From Williamsia faeni (GTDB taxonomy: Bacteria > Actinomycetota > Actinomycetes > Mycobacteriales > Mycobacteriaceae), in NCBI GenBank assembly GCA_003202005.1, contig QJJF01000001.1:1209099-1273098 (forward strand): a stretch of 64,000 nucleotides of DNA. The letters are read 5' to 3'. The notes beneath the pieces were generated by a model that was not told the origin of the DNA, did not search any database, and saw only the letters and a list, made by a program, of their open reading frames with translations. Positions 36,225-44,380 of this stretch are shown in pieces (the first letter of the stretch is position 1; every line of letters begins with the position of its first letter). The translations under genes and the position numbers were made by a program.

Positions 36225-37237
36225 CGCGCGGACACGCTTTCGTCGGTCGGCGGCACGTCGTAGAACTGGGTCGCCCATTCGCGCATCGCCATATACGGTT
36301 TCGCATCGACCCGGGACAGTGGTGGACGTTCGACGTATTCCTGATAGCGCCAGATGTCGAGGTCTTCGAAGACGGTGACGAGGAACTGTCGCTCGACCTT
36401 CTCGCGAATGTCCTCGGGCGGGATCTCGGACTCGTCGCCGGGGTTGCGTGGCCACCAGATCGAATAGAACAGATCAGAGAAGCCGTCCTCCACCGGGGTG
36501 CACGCGAATATCAGGCGGTAGTTGGTGGCACCTTCGAATGCGCTGATCGCGAAACCGAGCCCGGAGAAGTGGCTGTGGATGAACAAGGCCATCTTGTCGG
36601 GATCATCGCTGCGGACGTCCGGCCAGCCGGTGAGGAATCGCCATTCGTTGTCGACCATCTCCCAGTTCAGGCTCACCGGTGTCACCGTCGCGTTGTGTAC
36701 GTAGCGGAAATGCGCGCTGTCCGGGCCATTCTCGGCCACGATCTGCGGGTGGACCGGTTCATGCTCGGACTTACGGGAGAACTCGGGATACGGGCGGTAG
36801 TAGGCGTCGCGGTCGGTCGGGAACTGGGGGAACTTCTCGAATAGGTCGGGCAGCTCCCAGCTCGGCGCTTTGCCTTCCGGGTGGTGCCACATGAACACCA
36901 AGCCGTATTGCTCCTGCACCGGGAAGACCCGCAGTTTGAGCAACTTGTTCGGGCGATCGGGCTCGTCGGGCCGGTACTTGTTGACACCGTCGGGTCCCCA
37001 TTGCCATCCATGGAACGGGCACTCGACACAATCGCCGACGACTTTGCCGCCGTGGCCGATGTGGGCGCCGAGGTGGCGACAGCGCGCGGAGGTCACGTGC
37101 ATGTCACCGGATTCGCCGCGATAGGCGACGAGGTCTTCGCCGAAGTACTTCAGCGGGCGGACGTCGCCGATCTCGAACTCCTGCGACCAGCCGATCACGA
37201 ACCAGCCGGTGACCTTCCAAGTGAACGGAACTTTCAT
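36221..37237 (-). CDS. Rieske non-haem iron oxygenase, KshA-like
   Basis: The 338-residue oxygenase has the Rieske motif C53-R-H55 ... C73-x2-H76 (CRHLGAHIGHGG, CPFHGW) and the mononuclear iron site N170, D173, H176, H181 (NGPDSAHFRYVH). The third ligand is probably the Asp in FEDLDIWRY. This layout and the C-terminal REWATQFYDVPP match the 3-ketosteroid 9-alpha-hydroxylase oxygenase subunit group. That group hydroxylates or opens polycyclic and terpenoid rings. No reductase is nearby. It follows the F420-type oxidoreductase at 37321 in a minus-strand operon. Confidence 0.9.
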   Translation of the reverse strand: MKVPFTWKVTGWFVIGWSQEFEIGDVRPLKYFGEDLVAYRGESGDMHVTSARCRHLGAHIGHGGKVVGDCVECPFHGWQWGPDGVNKYRPDEPDRPNKLLKLRVFPVQEQYGLVFMWHHPEGKAPSWELPDLFEKFPQFPTDRDAYYRPYPEFSRKSEHEPVHPQIVAENGPDSAHFRYVHNATVTPVSLNWEMVDNEWRFLTGWPDVRSDDPDKMALFIHSHFSGLGFAISAFEGATNYRLIFACTPVEDGFSDLFYSIWWPRNPGDESEIPPEDIREKVERQFLVTVFEDLDIWRYQEYVERPPLSRVDAKPYMAMREWATQFYDVPPTDESVSAR

Positions 37238-37320
37238 GGTGTGCCTTCACATCTCGTAGCTGTTGCCAGGTGTTTGCTGGATGTCTTTGGTGAAAATGGT
37301 TGTGCGGTGGCGTGGCTGGG

Positions 37321-38232
37321 TCAGACGCCGATGACTGCTTCGCCGAATACCTTGATGAAGTTCGTCGCCGCCTGTGGACTCGATCCGTCGACGTGGACGA
37401 CGGCGGAGGTCGCGCCCCGACGTTCCATGTCGGCGAGGAACGTCTGCGCCTCCGACAGTGAGGCGCGGTCGTCGAGGTCGATGTGCGGGCAGACGACCTG
37501 AACGTCGATCGACAAGGGATCTCGCCCGACAGCGAGCAACCGGCTCCGCAGCCGGCCGAGTGCGGCCTCGAACTGATCGGCATCCTCGATGGCGACGGTG
37601 CGAATGGCCGAAGCCAGCCCGGCCGAGGCGATGAGCGGCATCCAGCCGCTGCCGTACTGGACCACGCGGCGCATCGCGGCATTGCCGTTGCCACCGATCC
37701 AGATCGGCGGGTGTGGCTGCTGGGTCGGGCTCTGCAACCAGAGTGGACCCTGCGCTTCGAAGTCCTTGCCGGCGACCGGAACCTGAGGTTTTGTCCAGAT
37801 GGACTGCAGCGCATCGAGGGCTTCATCGAGCAGTTCGGCCCGACGGTCGAAATCGACGCCGACCGCGGCGAACTCCGATCGCAGGTAGCCCGCACCGACA
37901 CCGGCGATCAACCGGCCGCCCGAGATGATGTCGACACTCGCGAGGGCTTTCGCCGACAGGTACGGGTTGCGGAACGGCAACACGTACAGATTTGTCATCA
38001 CCGCGATGCTGTCGGTCACGGCCGCCATGAAGCTCAGTGCGGCAATCGGATCGAGGGTGTTGTGGCCGCCATTGTGGCGCCACTTCATCGACGGGGCCGG
38101 GTGCTCACTGAGAGCCAGCGCCGAAAAGCCTGATGCCTCGGCCGCAGCGGAGACTTCACGGATGACTTCTGGCTGGAGGAAGTCGTCCGGTGCGCTGGGC
38201 AGCTCGCTGGGGTATTCGAGGGTGTACTTCAT
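37321..38232 (-). CDS. LLM-class F420-type oxidoreductase
   Basis: This 303-residue luciferase-like TIM barrel has LALSEHPAPSMKW, VMTNLYVLPFRNPYLSAK, GRLIAGVGAGYLRSEF and PPIWIGGNGNAAMRR, the run typical of F420-dependent members. It leads the LLM-Rieske-isochorismatase-fold operon and is divergent from another LLM gene, with operator copies 8 and 8b between. It probably carries out a hydride transfer on the same ring system as the Rieske enzyme. Confidence 0.88.
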   Translation of the reverse strand: MKYTLEYPSELPSAPDDFLQPEVIREVSAAAEASGFSALALSEHPAPSMKWRHNGGHNTLDPIAALSFMAAVTDSIAVMTNLYVLPFRNPYLSAKALASVDIISGGRLIAGVGAGYLRSEFAAVGVDFDRRAELLDEALDALQSIWTKPQVPVAGKDFEAQGPLWLQSPTQQPHPPIWIGGNGNAAMRRVVQYGSGWMPLIASAGLASAIRTVAIEDADQFEAALGRLRSRLLAVGRDPLSIDVQVVCPHIDLDDRASLSEAQTFLADMERRGATSAVVHVDGSSPQAATNFIKVFGEAVIGV

Positions 38233-38263
38233 CGTCGGGACTCCCGGGTCTGTTCGCGCCTTT

Positions 38264-38280
38264 ACTGTAATGCTTACCGT
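38264..38280. promoter_or_regulatory. Island operator copy 8 (LLM-Rieske operon)
   Basis: ACTGTAATGCTTACCGT matches 13 of 14 arm positions and is one of the best copies. It lies 31 bp upstream of the minus-strand LLM start. Confidence 0.7.
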
Positions 38281-38321
38281 ATCATCGCCGAGGTTCTTTG
38301 GCCCAGTTTTTATCTGTCACT

Positions 38322-38338
38322 ACCGAAGTGCCTACTGT
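38322..38338. promoter_or_regulatory. Island operator copy 8b (plus-strand LLM gene)
   Basis: ACCGAAG-TGC-CTACTGT matches 9 of 14 arm positions and keeps the 3-bp spacing. It overlaps an extra ACTGTAA half-site (38334-38340) and lies 80 bp before the GTG at 38419, so each divergent gene has its own copy. Confidence 0.4.
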
Positions 38339-38418
38339 AACGTCCGATCCATGCTCACGGATTCAACTGGCCACATGCTGATATTCACTTCCGGCGGATC
38401 GATTCGAGGGGCTGCGCA

Positions 38419-39453
38419 GTGAGCGCCCTGTCGAACGGGAGTCTCAAGATCGACGGGGGTATACCGGCCGACCTCGCCACAGTCCCGGAGGTCGCGGCCA
38501 GGCTGGAACGCCAGGGGTTCGACGGGTGCTGGTCCGGCGAGGTCGCCCACGACCCGTTCTTCCCGTTGGTTCTTGCGGCGGAACATACTTCGCGTCTCGA
38601 ACTGGGCACCAGTATCGCGGTGGCCTTCGCGCGGAATCCGATGACCGTGGCGAACCTTGGCTGGGACCTGCAGGACTACTCGCAGGGGCGGTTCACCCTC
38701 GGCCTGGGCACTCAGATCCAACCGCACATCGAGAAACGATTCGGGATGCCGTGGAGCCATCCGGTCCGGCGGATGCAAGAGTTCATTGCCGCGCTGGAGG
38801 CGATCTGGGAGGCCTGGCACGAACAACGCGAGCTCCGGTTCGAGGGTGAGTTCTACACTCACAAGCTCATGACCCCGATGTTTCGGCCCGAACCGTCGGT
38901 CCATCCGGCGCCGAAGGTATTCGTCGCGGCGGTCGGGGAGCGGATGACCGAGATGTGCGGCGAAAGCGCGGACGGAATCATCGGCCATGCGTTCACGACC
39001 CGGTTGTACTACGACGAGGTCACGTCGCCGGCGATAGCTCGCGGACTGCAGCGCTCGGGTCGCGATCGCAGCGACTTCCAGGTGACGTCCCCCGTCTTCC
39101 TCGTGACCGGGGAGAACCCGGCCGAGACAGCCGCCGCCTCGGAGGCGGTCAGGCGCCAGATTGCGTTCTACGGTTCAACTCCCGCGTACGGCAAGGTTCT
39201 CGAGCTGCACGGTTGGGGCGACCTGCACACCAGGCTTCACCGGCTGTCCCGGGAAGGCGAGTGGGCACAGATGGGATCGCTCATCGACGACGAGGTCCTC
39301 GACGCGTTCGCTGTCGTCGCACCGCCTGACGGGGTCGCAGCCGGCCTGTGGGACAGGTGCGGGGGTTCGATCGACCGTGCGATGCCCATGTTTCCGAAGA
39401 CCATCTCGGCGGAGACGGTCTCGGCGGTTCTCGACGACCTCCACGCCCGTTAG
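38419..39453 (+). CDS. LLM-class F420-type oxidoreductase
   Basis: This 344-residue luciferase-like protein has FDGCWSGEVAHDPF, LGTSIAVAFARNPM, GRFTLGLGTQIQPHIEKRFGM and GESADGIIGHAF, fitting the F420-dependent TIGR03617-like subgroup. It starts at GTG 38419. It is the third LLM enzyme of the island. Divergent placement from another LLM gene under paired operators suggests separate reactions in one pathway. Confidence 0.87.
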   Translation: MSALSNGSLKIDGGIPADLATVPEVAARLERQGFDGCWSGEVAHDPFFPLVLAAEHTSRLELGTSIAVAFARNPMTVANLGWDLQDYSQGRFTLGLGTQIQPHIEKRFGMPWSHPVRRMQEFIAALEAIWEAWHEQRELRFEGEFYTHKLMTPMFRPEPSVHPAPKVFVAAVGERMTEMCGESADGIIGHAFTTRLYYDEVTSPAIARGLQRSGRDRSDFQVTSPVFLVTGENPAETAAASEAVRRQIAFYGSTPAYGKVLELHGWGDLHTRLHRLSREGEWAQMGSLIDDEVLDAFAVVAPPDGVAAGLWDRCGGSIDRAMPMFPKTISAETVSAVLDDLHAR

Positions 39454-39498
39454 CCGTCACGTCGATTCGGATCTTCGTCCGGCGCAATTGGTGATGTT

Positions 39499-39515
39499 AC
39501 TGGAAGCATTACGGT
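39499..39515. promoter_or_regulatory. Island operator copy 9
   Basis: ACTGGAA-GCA-TTACGGT matches 12 of 14 arm positions and is itself a near-perfect palindrome. It lies 82 bp before the ATG at 39598, so the gene at 39598 begins a new unit rather than continuing from the LLM gene. Confidence 0.65.
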
Positions 39516-39597
39516 AAACTCGACCCAATCTCCGGGTTGCCCGACTGTGAGCGTAGCGCGGGCCGGTCGGGCCACTCACTCATCGAAAAGAGGCGCC

Positions 39598-40593
39598 ATG
39601 CCGAAGGTCGACATATCCAAGGTCGGCATCGTCCCCTACGTTTCGTTGGCGGACGCATCCGTGCAAGACCATTCGACCGGAGACACCCAGTTTCCCGGGG
39701 TCTACAACGACGCGCTGTTCCTGTGGGCGATGGTCGATACCGAAGACGGCAAACGCTATGAACTCATCCGTGAACTCTCGGCGAGCGCCGCCTTCGATTA
39801 CAACCTCCACGAGTGCTCGACAGATCTGTGGGAGCATCCGCGAAACGTCCGGTTCCCCAGTGAGAGCGACCTGTACGCCGGGCTGATCATGTGGTTCGAA
39901 CGTGACGGGAAGCAGATCGTCTATCCGGCGCACGCCCAGATGCGCGCGAAGCATCGCTTGCGGATCTCACTCGGACCCGACGAATACGTGTGGAAAGAGG
40001 ACGAGAACTGCATCGACGTGGTCCTGTCCCCGCTTCCGATGAACGTGACGGCGATCTACGTCCCGGGCTTCCCCGACGATGTGGGATATACGAGTTCGGG
40101 CTGCACGGTGGAGGGGACGATCGAGGGCTCGAGGATCATCGGCGGATATGGCGGCCTCGACCGCATGTACTGCCTTCCGGGCCGAAGCGCGCACGACTCC
40201 AAGATCGCTGAGCTCGAACACTATTGGTTTGTCTGGGGTTCGATCTCGGCCGACGGAACCTGGGAGACCGGCAACGCGATGCTGGGAACCGGCAACTACG
40301 CGACGGCAACGTTCCATCGCCAAGGTGAACCGCCGATCATTGCGACGAACGACGACGTCGACTCCAAGGTCGTCTGGGAAACGCAGGGTGACCGCAGCCA
40401 ACCACGTTACGCCACACTGTCTTTCGGCGGACGCACCTTCAACTTCGAGGCGACCCACAACGCAGCGGCCGCCGGGATATCGCTCGGCATCGCGTGGATG
40501 CACGGGACCATGCACGAAGAAGGCGCCCCGACTCCGGTCAAGAGCTGGTCGACGATGGAGGTCATCAAGTCGCGTGCGACACCTCGCGACTAG
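39598..40593 (+). CDS. Lipocalin-like protein of unknown function (CrtC/DUF7064-like appearance)
   Basis: This 331-residue soluble protein is rich in Trp, Tyr, Gly and beta-strand patterns: NDALFLWAMVDTEDGKRYEL, HYWFVWGSISADGTWETG, GIAWMHGTMHEEG. Two halves of about 160 residues recall the two-lobed lipocalin fold of hydroxyneurosporene-synthase (CrtC)-like proteins, which act on terpenoids. That likeness is weak and by eye only. There is no signal peptide. ATG 39598 follows AAAAGAGGCG. It has its own operator copy and precedes the DapB-like gene. I do not assign a reaction. Confidence 0.7.
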   Translation: MPKVDISKVGIVPYVSLADASVQDHSTGDTQFPGVYNDALFLWAMVDTEDGKRYELIRELSASAAFDYNLHECSTDLWEHPRNVRFPSESDLYAGLIMWFERDGKQIVYPAHAQMRAKHRLRISLGPDEYVWKEDENCIDVVLSPLPMNVTAIYVPGFPDDVGYTSSGCTVEGTIEGSRIIGGYGGLDRMYCLPGRSAHDSKIAELEHYWFVWGSISADGTWETGNAMLGTGNYATATFHRQGEPPIIATNDDVDSKVVWETQGDRSQPRYATLSFGGRTFNFEATHNAAAAGISLGIAWMHGTMHEEGAPTPVKSWSTMEVIKSRATPRD

Positions 40594-40705
40594 CCGAAAG
40601 CGACCCGACCAGACAATCGAAAGACTGCTACTCGTACTGAGTACAGCCAACCCCCTAACGACGCGGGTGAATTCTCGCGGGCAACCATCGAATGGAGACC
40701 GGCCA

Positions 40706-41785
40706 GTGGCCCTCAAGGTAATACATTGCGGCACCGGAAACATGGGCCGGATCGGGCTCCAACGCATCATCGCAGATCCCGACCTCGAACTCGTCGGGCA
40801 TTACGTCTGGTCGGAGCACAAGGTTGGAGTCGACTCGGGAACGCTGTGCCGCCAACCGCCGACCGGAGTCATCACGACCAACAACTGGGATGAGTTGCTC
40901 GCGCTCGACGCCGACTGCCTGGCCTATTTCGGCGACGCCATCGGTCACGAGGAAGAATCGATCCGGGAATTGATCCCGTTCCTGCAGCGCGGCACCAACG
41001 TGGTGTCGTTGTCCGCGTTCGCGCTGGCTCATCCGTCGTCGGCACCGGCAGAACTGCGCGAACCGGTCGAGGCCGCCTGTGCCGCCGGCAACTCGACCAT
41101 GTACTTCACCGGTATCGATCCGGGTTGGGCAACAACGGATCTGGCAGTCGCCGCGTTGGCGCCTGCTGGACGCGTGGATTGCGTTCGAGTACTCGAACTC
41201 GGTTGGTGGGGCGACTACACCGCAGAGTTCGTCTGCCGCGAATACTTCGGATTCGGCAAACCCCCGGGCTTCTCACCGATCCTGGTGACCGGGGGCTTCA
41301 TCGAAAAGATGTGGAAGCCGACGCTGGAGCAGATCGCGGAGGCGCTGGGTGTCGAGATCGAGGACTGGGAGGTCTCGTACGAGACCGACTCGCTCGATCA
41401 CGACACCGAAACCGGTTTCGGGACAGTGGAAGCCGGAACAGCGTCGGTGGTTCGCTTCGAGCTGCGCGCGATGGCGGGTGGGCAGCCGATCGCGGTTGTC
41501 GAGCACGTCGATGCCGTCGCACGTGGCGCCGGAACGCAGTGGAAAGCACCATACGGACCGTACGAGCTGTCCCATCGCGTCGAGATCGAAGGTGATCCGA
41601 GCTTCTCGGTGGAGATCGGCTATCCGGGGTGGTCCGCCGGACCGGCGACCGTGCTACCGGTGGTCAACAGTATCCACGCCGTGTGCGCAGCACCCGCCGG
41701 ACTTCTCGGCCCGCTGGACCTGCCGCGGTATTGGAGCCGAAATGTCAGGCCGAGCGCCAAGCGGATCAGCTCGGGCGTGCGATAG
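40706..41785 (+). CDS. Dihydrodipicolinate-reductase-like NAD(P) oxidoreductase
   Basis: This 359-residue protein opens with the Rossmann start LKVIHCGTGNMGRIGLQRI and has DADCLAYFGDA and GTNVVSLSAFALAH. It resembles the N-terminal domain of DapB and 2,4-diaminopentanoate dehydrogenase-type enzymes. A long C-terminal alpha/beta domain follows (TGIDPGWATTDLAV, GFIEKMWKPTLEQIAEALG). It should reduce or oxidise a keto or amino group with NAD(P), but lysine synthesis is unlikely in this setting. Such genes often occur in actinobacterial steroid or terpenoid-type clusters with no known role. GTG 40706 has TGGAGA upstream. Confidence 0.8.
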   Translation: MALKVIHCGTGNMGRIGLQRIIADPDLELVGHYVWSEHKVGVDSGTLCRQPPTGVITTNNWDELLALDADCLAYFGDAIGHEEESIRELIPFLQRGTNVVSLSAFALAHPSSAPAELREPVEAACAAGNSTMYFTGIDPGWATTDLAVAALAPAGRVDCVRVLELGWWGDYTAEFVCREYFGFGKPPGFSPILVTGGFIEKMWKPTLEQIAEALGVEIEDWEVSYETDSLDHDTETGFGTVEAGTASVVRFELRAMAGGQPIAVVEHVDAVARGAGTQWKAPYGPYELSHRVEIEGDPSFSVEIGYPGWSAGPATVLPVVNSIHAVCAAPAGLLGPLDLPRYWSRNVRPSAKRISSGVR

Positions 41786-41796
41786 CGCGCCCGAGC
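41769..41796. terminator. Hairpin between convergent genes
   Basis: GCTCGGGCG and CGCCCGAGC form a perfect 9-bp stem around a 10-nt loop spanning the stop codon of the DapB-like gene. It would separate this gene from the convergent alcohol dehydrogenase; no clear T tract. Confidence 0.5.
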
Positions 41797-41814
41797 CGGG
41801 AGAAGTCTTCGCTC

Positions 41815-42939
41815 TCAGCCAGGAAAGTGGATGATTCCGCGGATGTTTCGGCCTTCGCGCATGTCGTCGAACCCCTCATTGATCTGATCGAGTGAGTAGG
41901 TTCGGGTCACCAACTCGTCCAGCTTGAGCTTCTTGACGCGGTACATCTCCAGGAGCATCGGCGTGGCCTCGCGGGGAGACTTCATTCCGTACAGGGCGCC
42001 CTGGATCCGCTTCTGGAACATGGCCAGTCCGAACGCGTTGAGACCGGGAATCGGTCCCTCTTCGTCCATCGCGGACATACCGGTGACGACGAGGGTGCCG
42101 GCCTTGCGGATCGCTTGATATCCCGCACCGAGCAGCTCGTTGTGGACCAGACCGGCGGTGAGGATCGCGACGTCGGCGCCCTGGCCGTTGGTCAGGTGCC
42201 GCACCCGGTCCATGGCGGCCTCGATCGATTCGTACGATTCGGTGGCTCCGAAGTCGAGCGCCCACTTACGTTTGTCCTCAACGGGATCCACGGCGATCAC
42301 ATGCGCCGCGCCACTTTCGCGCGCACCCTGCAAGGCGTTCATGCCGACACCGCCGGCTCCGGCGACGATGACGACGTCACCGGGTTGCACGTTGCCGGCG
42401 GTGGTCGCCGAACCGAAACCGGTCTGCACTCCGCAGGCGACGAGACACGCCAACTCGAGCGGGATGTCCTTGGCGATCTTGACGACCGACAATTGGTCGT
42501 AGACCTGCCACTCGGCAAAACATCCGAGCATCCCCATCGTGGCGATGTCCGCGCCATCGGCACCGTGCATGCGGAAAGTGCCGTCGAATTGGTCGCCGAG
42601 CATCAGCTTGATCCCGTTGTCGCACAGGTTCTGCATTCCCATCGCGCACCACCGGCACGTGCCGCATCCCGGGATGAACGAGGTGACGATGTGGTCGCCG
42701 ACCTCGAGTCCGGTCACCCCCGGCCCGACCTTGCGGACCACGCCGGCTCCTTCGTGACCGCCGGCCATCGGGAGGTGGAAGACGGGGATGTCTCCGGCAG
42801 CCATGTGGTCGTCGCTGTGGCACAGGCCGGTGGCGACCATCTGGACGAGAACTTCGCCTGCCCGGGGGTCATCGAGTTCGACCTCTTCGACCGACCAGCG
42901 ACCGGGTGCCTCACGCAGTACTGCTGCTCGTGTCTTCAT
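41815..42939 (-). CDS. NDMA-dependent zinc alcohol dehydrogenase (mycofactocin-linked type)
   Basis: This 374-residue medium-chain zinc dehydrogenase has the catalytic zinc ligands in GLCHSDDH, GGHEGAG and VACGVQTG. The structural zinc cysteines are in GCGTCRWCAMGMQNLC, and the Rossmann motif is VIVAGAGGVGMNA. The N-terminus (KTRAAVLREAPGRWSVEEVEL) and overall pattern fit the NDMA-dependent group, whose tightly bound NADH is re-oxidised through mycofactocin. It should oxidise a primary alcohol to an aldehyde. It is divergent from the amidohydrolase, with operator copy 10 between. Confidence 0.9.
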   Translation of the reverse strand: MKTRAAVLREAPGRWSVEEVELDDPRAGEVLVQMVATGLCHSDDHMAAGDIPVFHLPMAGGHEGAGVVRKVGPGVTGLEVGDHIVTSFIPGCGTCRWCAMGMQNLCDNGIKLMLGDQFDGTFRMHGADGADIATMGMLGCFAEWQVYDQLSVVKIAKDIPLELACLVACGVQTGFGSATTAGNVQPGDVVIVAGAGGVGMNALQGARESGAAHVIAVDPVEDKRKWALDFGATESYESIEAAMDRVRHLTNGQGADVAILTAGLVHNELLGAGYQAIRKAGTLVVTGMSAMDEEGPIPGLNAFGLAMFQKRIQGALYGMKSPREATPMLLEMYRVKKLKLDELVTRTYSLDQINEGFDDMREGRNIRGIIHFPG

Positions 42940-42987
42940 ATGATCTCGCTTTCATTCCGGCCGCCCCGACGCGAGTGTATAGTACTA

Positions 42988-43004
42988 CTGTAAGACTTGC
43001 GGTT
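42988..43004. promoter_or_regulatory. Island operator copy 10 (alcohol dehydrogenase / amidohydrolase)
   Basis: ACTGTAAGACTTGCGGT matches 12 of 14 arm positions. It lies 48 bp upstream of the alcohol dehydrogenase and 91 bp upstream of the amidohydrolase-led operon. Confidence 0.65.
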
Positions 43005-43095
43005 GAGCCATCAATAGGGCCGATTCGGGCCGAGATGCAGGACGACCATCTGGACGGGAACGCCGAGCGTTCCTTCTTCAACGGAGGTGAATGAC

Positions 43096-44313
43096 ATGAC
43101 GATCGAGTCGGAAAAACGTCAGGGCGAGAAGGTTGAATACACGCTGCCGGTCGACTGCGACAATCACTATTACGAAAAGATCGATGCCTTCACCCGGTAC
43201 CTCGATCCGGAGTTCCGGTCGCGCGGGATCGAGGTCATCAAACGCGGGACGCATACCGAATTGCTCGCTGGCGGAGTGCTTTTCGAGTTCGTGCCGAACC
43301 CGACCTTCGATCCGGTGATCGTCCCCGGCTCGCTGGACGCATTGTTTCGCGGACAGATCCCCGAGGGGGTGGACCCGCGGTCGCTGGCGAAGGTCGCGCC
43401 GCTCAACCCGGCCTATCAGGATCACGACATCCGGCTGGAGATGATCGCGGAGCAGGAGATGTCCGCCGCCATCCTTCTGCCTACCCTCGCCTGCGGTGTG
43501 GAGGAAGCGCTCAAGGACGACATCCCGGCGACGATGGCCAGCGTGACCGCGTTCAACAAATGGCTGGACGAGGACTGGGGCTTTTCGTACAAGGACCGCA
43601 TCTTCGCCGCCCCGATGCTCTCGTTCGCCGACCCGGACGAGGCCGTCCGCGAGATCGATCGGCTGATCGAGCGGAATGTCCGCATCGTCTCCGTGCGACC
43701 GGCTCCGGTGCCGGCCCCGTACGGGAGGTCGAACTCGTTCGGCAACCCGATCTACGACAAGGTCTGGGCGAAACTCGAAGCCGAGGACATCCCGGTCGCC
43801 TTCCACCTCAGCGACAGTGGGTACAACCGATACCTGGCCTCGGCCTGGGGTGCTCCGGATCGGTTCGTCCCGTTCAAGACCAAGAACACTCTGGCCTCTT
43901 TGGTCGTTGCCGACCGGGCGATCCACGACACCTACGCCAGCCTGATCGTCGACGGCGTCTTCACCCGTTTCCCGAAACTGCGCACGGCGAGCATCGAAAA
44001 CGGGTCGGATTGGGTGGCCCTGCTCCTCAAGCGCCTCCGGAAACAGGCAAACCAGACACCATGGGTGTTCGCCGAAGATCCGGCCGACACGATCCGCCGG
44101 CACCTGTGGGTATCCCCGTACTACGAGGAAGACGTCCGCAAACTGGCCGACACCGTCGGGTCCGACAAGGTGTTGTTCGGATCGGACTGGCCGCACGGTG
44201 AGGGCCTCGAGAAGCCGACCGATTTCATCAACGAACTCGATGACTTCACCGCCGCCGAACGAGATCAAATCATGCGAACCAACACTCTGGATCTGCTCGG
44301 CATCAGATACTGA
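43096..44313 (+). CDS. Amidohydrolase-2 family metal-dependent hydrolase
   Basis: This 405-residue TIM-barrel protein has a modified metal motif near the start (DCDNHYYE), HLSDSGYNR in mid-chain and FGSDWPHGEG near the C-terminus. This fits the ACMSD/amidohydrolase-2 group that hydrolyses or decarboxylates ring-cleavage products. ATG 43096 has GGAGG eight bases upstream. It leads an operon with the fused acyl-CoA dehydrogenase, CoA ligase, VOC protein and phosphotransferase. A hydrolytic C-C bond step is plausible; substrate unknown. Confidence 0.87.
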   Translation: MTIESEKRQGEKVEYTLPVDCDNHYYEKIDAFTRYLDPEFRSRGIEVIKRGTHTELLAGGVLFEFVPNPTFDPVIVPGSLDALFRGQIPEGVDPRSLAKVAPLNPAYQDHDIRLEMIAEQEMSAAILLPTLACGVEEALKDDIPATMASVTAFNKWLDEDWGFSYKDRIFAAPMLSFADPDEAVREIDRLIERNVRIVSVRPAPVPAPYGRSNSFGNPIYDKVWAKLEAEDIPVAFHLSDSGYNRYLASAWGAPDRFVPFKTKNTLASLVVADRAIHDTYASLIVDGVFTRFPKLRTASIENGSDWVALLLKRLRKQANQTPWVFAEDPADTIRRHLWVSPYYEEDVRKLADTVGSDKVLFGSDWPHGEGLEKPTDFINELDDFTAAERDQIMRTNTLDLLGIRY

Positions 44314-44380
44314 GCTGCCGGATCCGCCCCCGCCGTAAGCGGTCACCTACCACGCCTATCTGCACAGAATCGAGCTCAGA

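Noticed and set aside
40634-40644. GTACTGAGTAC, an 11-bp palindrome before the DapB-like gene
   Set aside because: It does not fit the 17-bp operator in arm sequence or spacing, and such short palindromes occur by chance.
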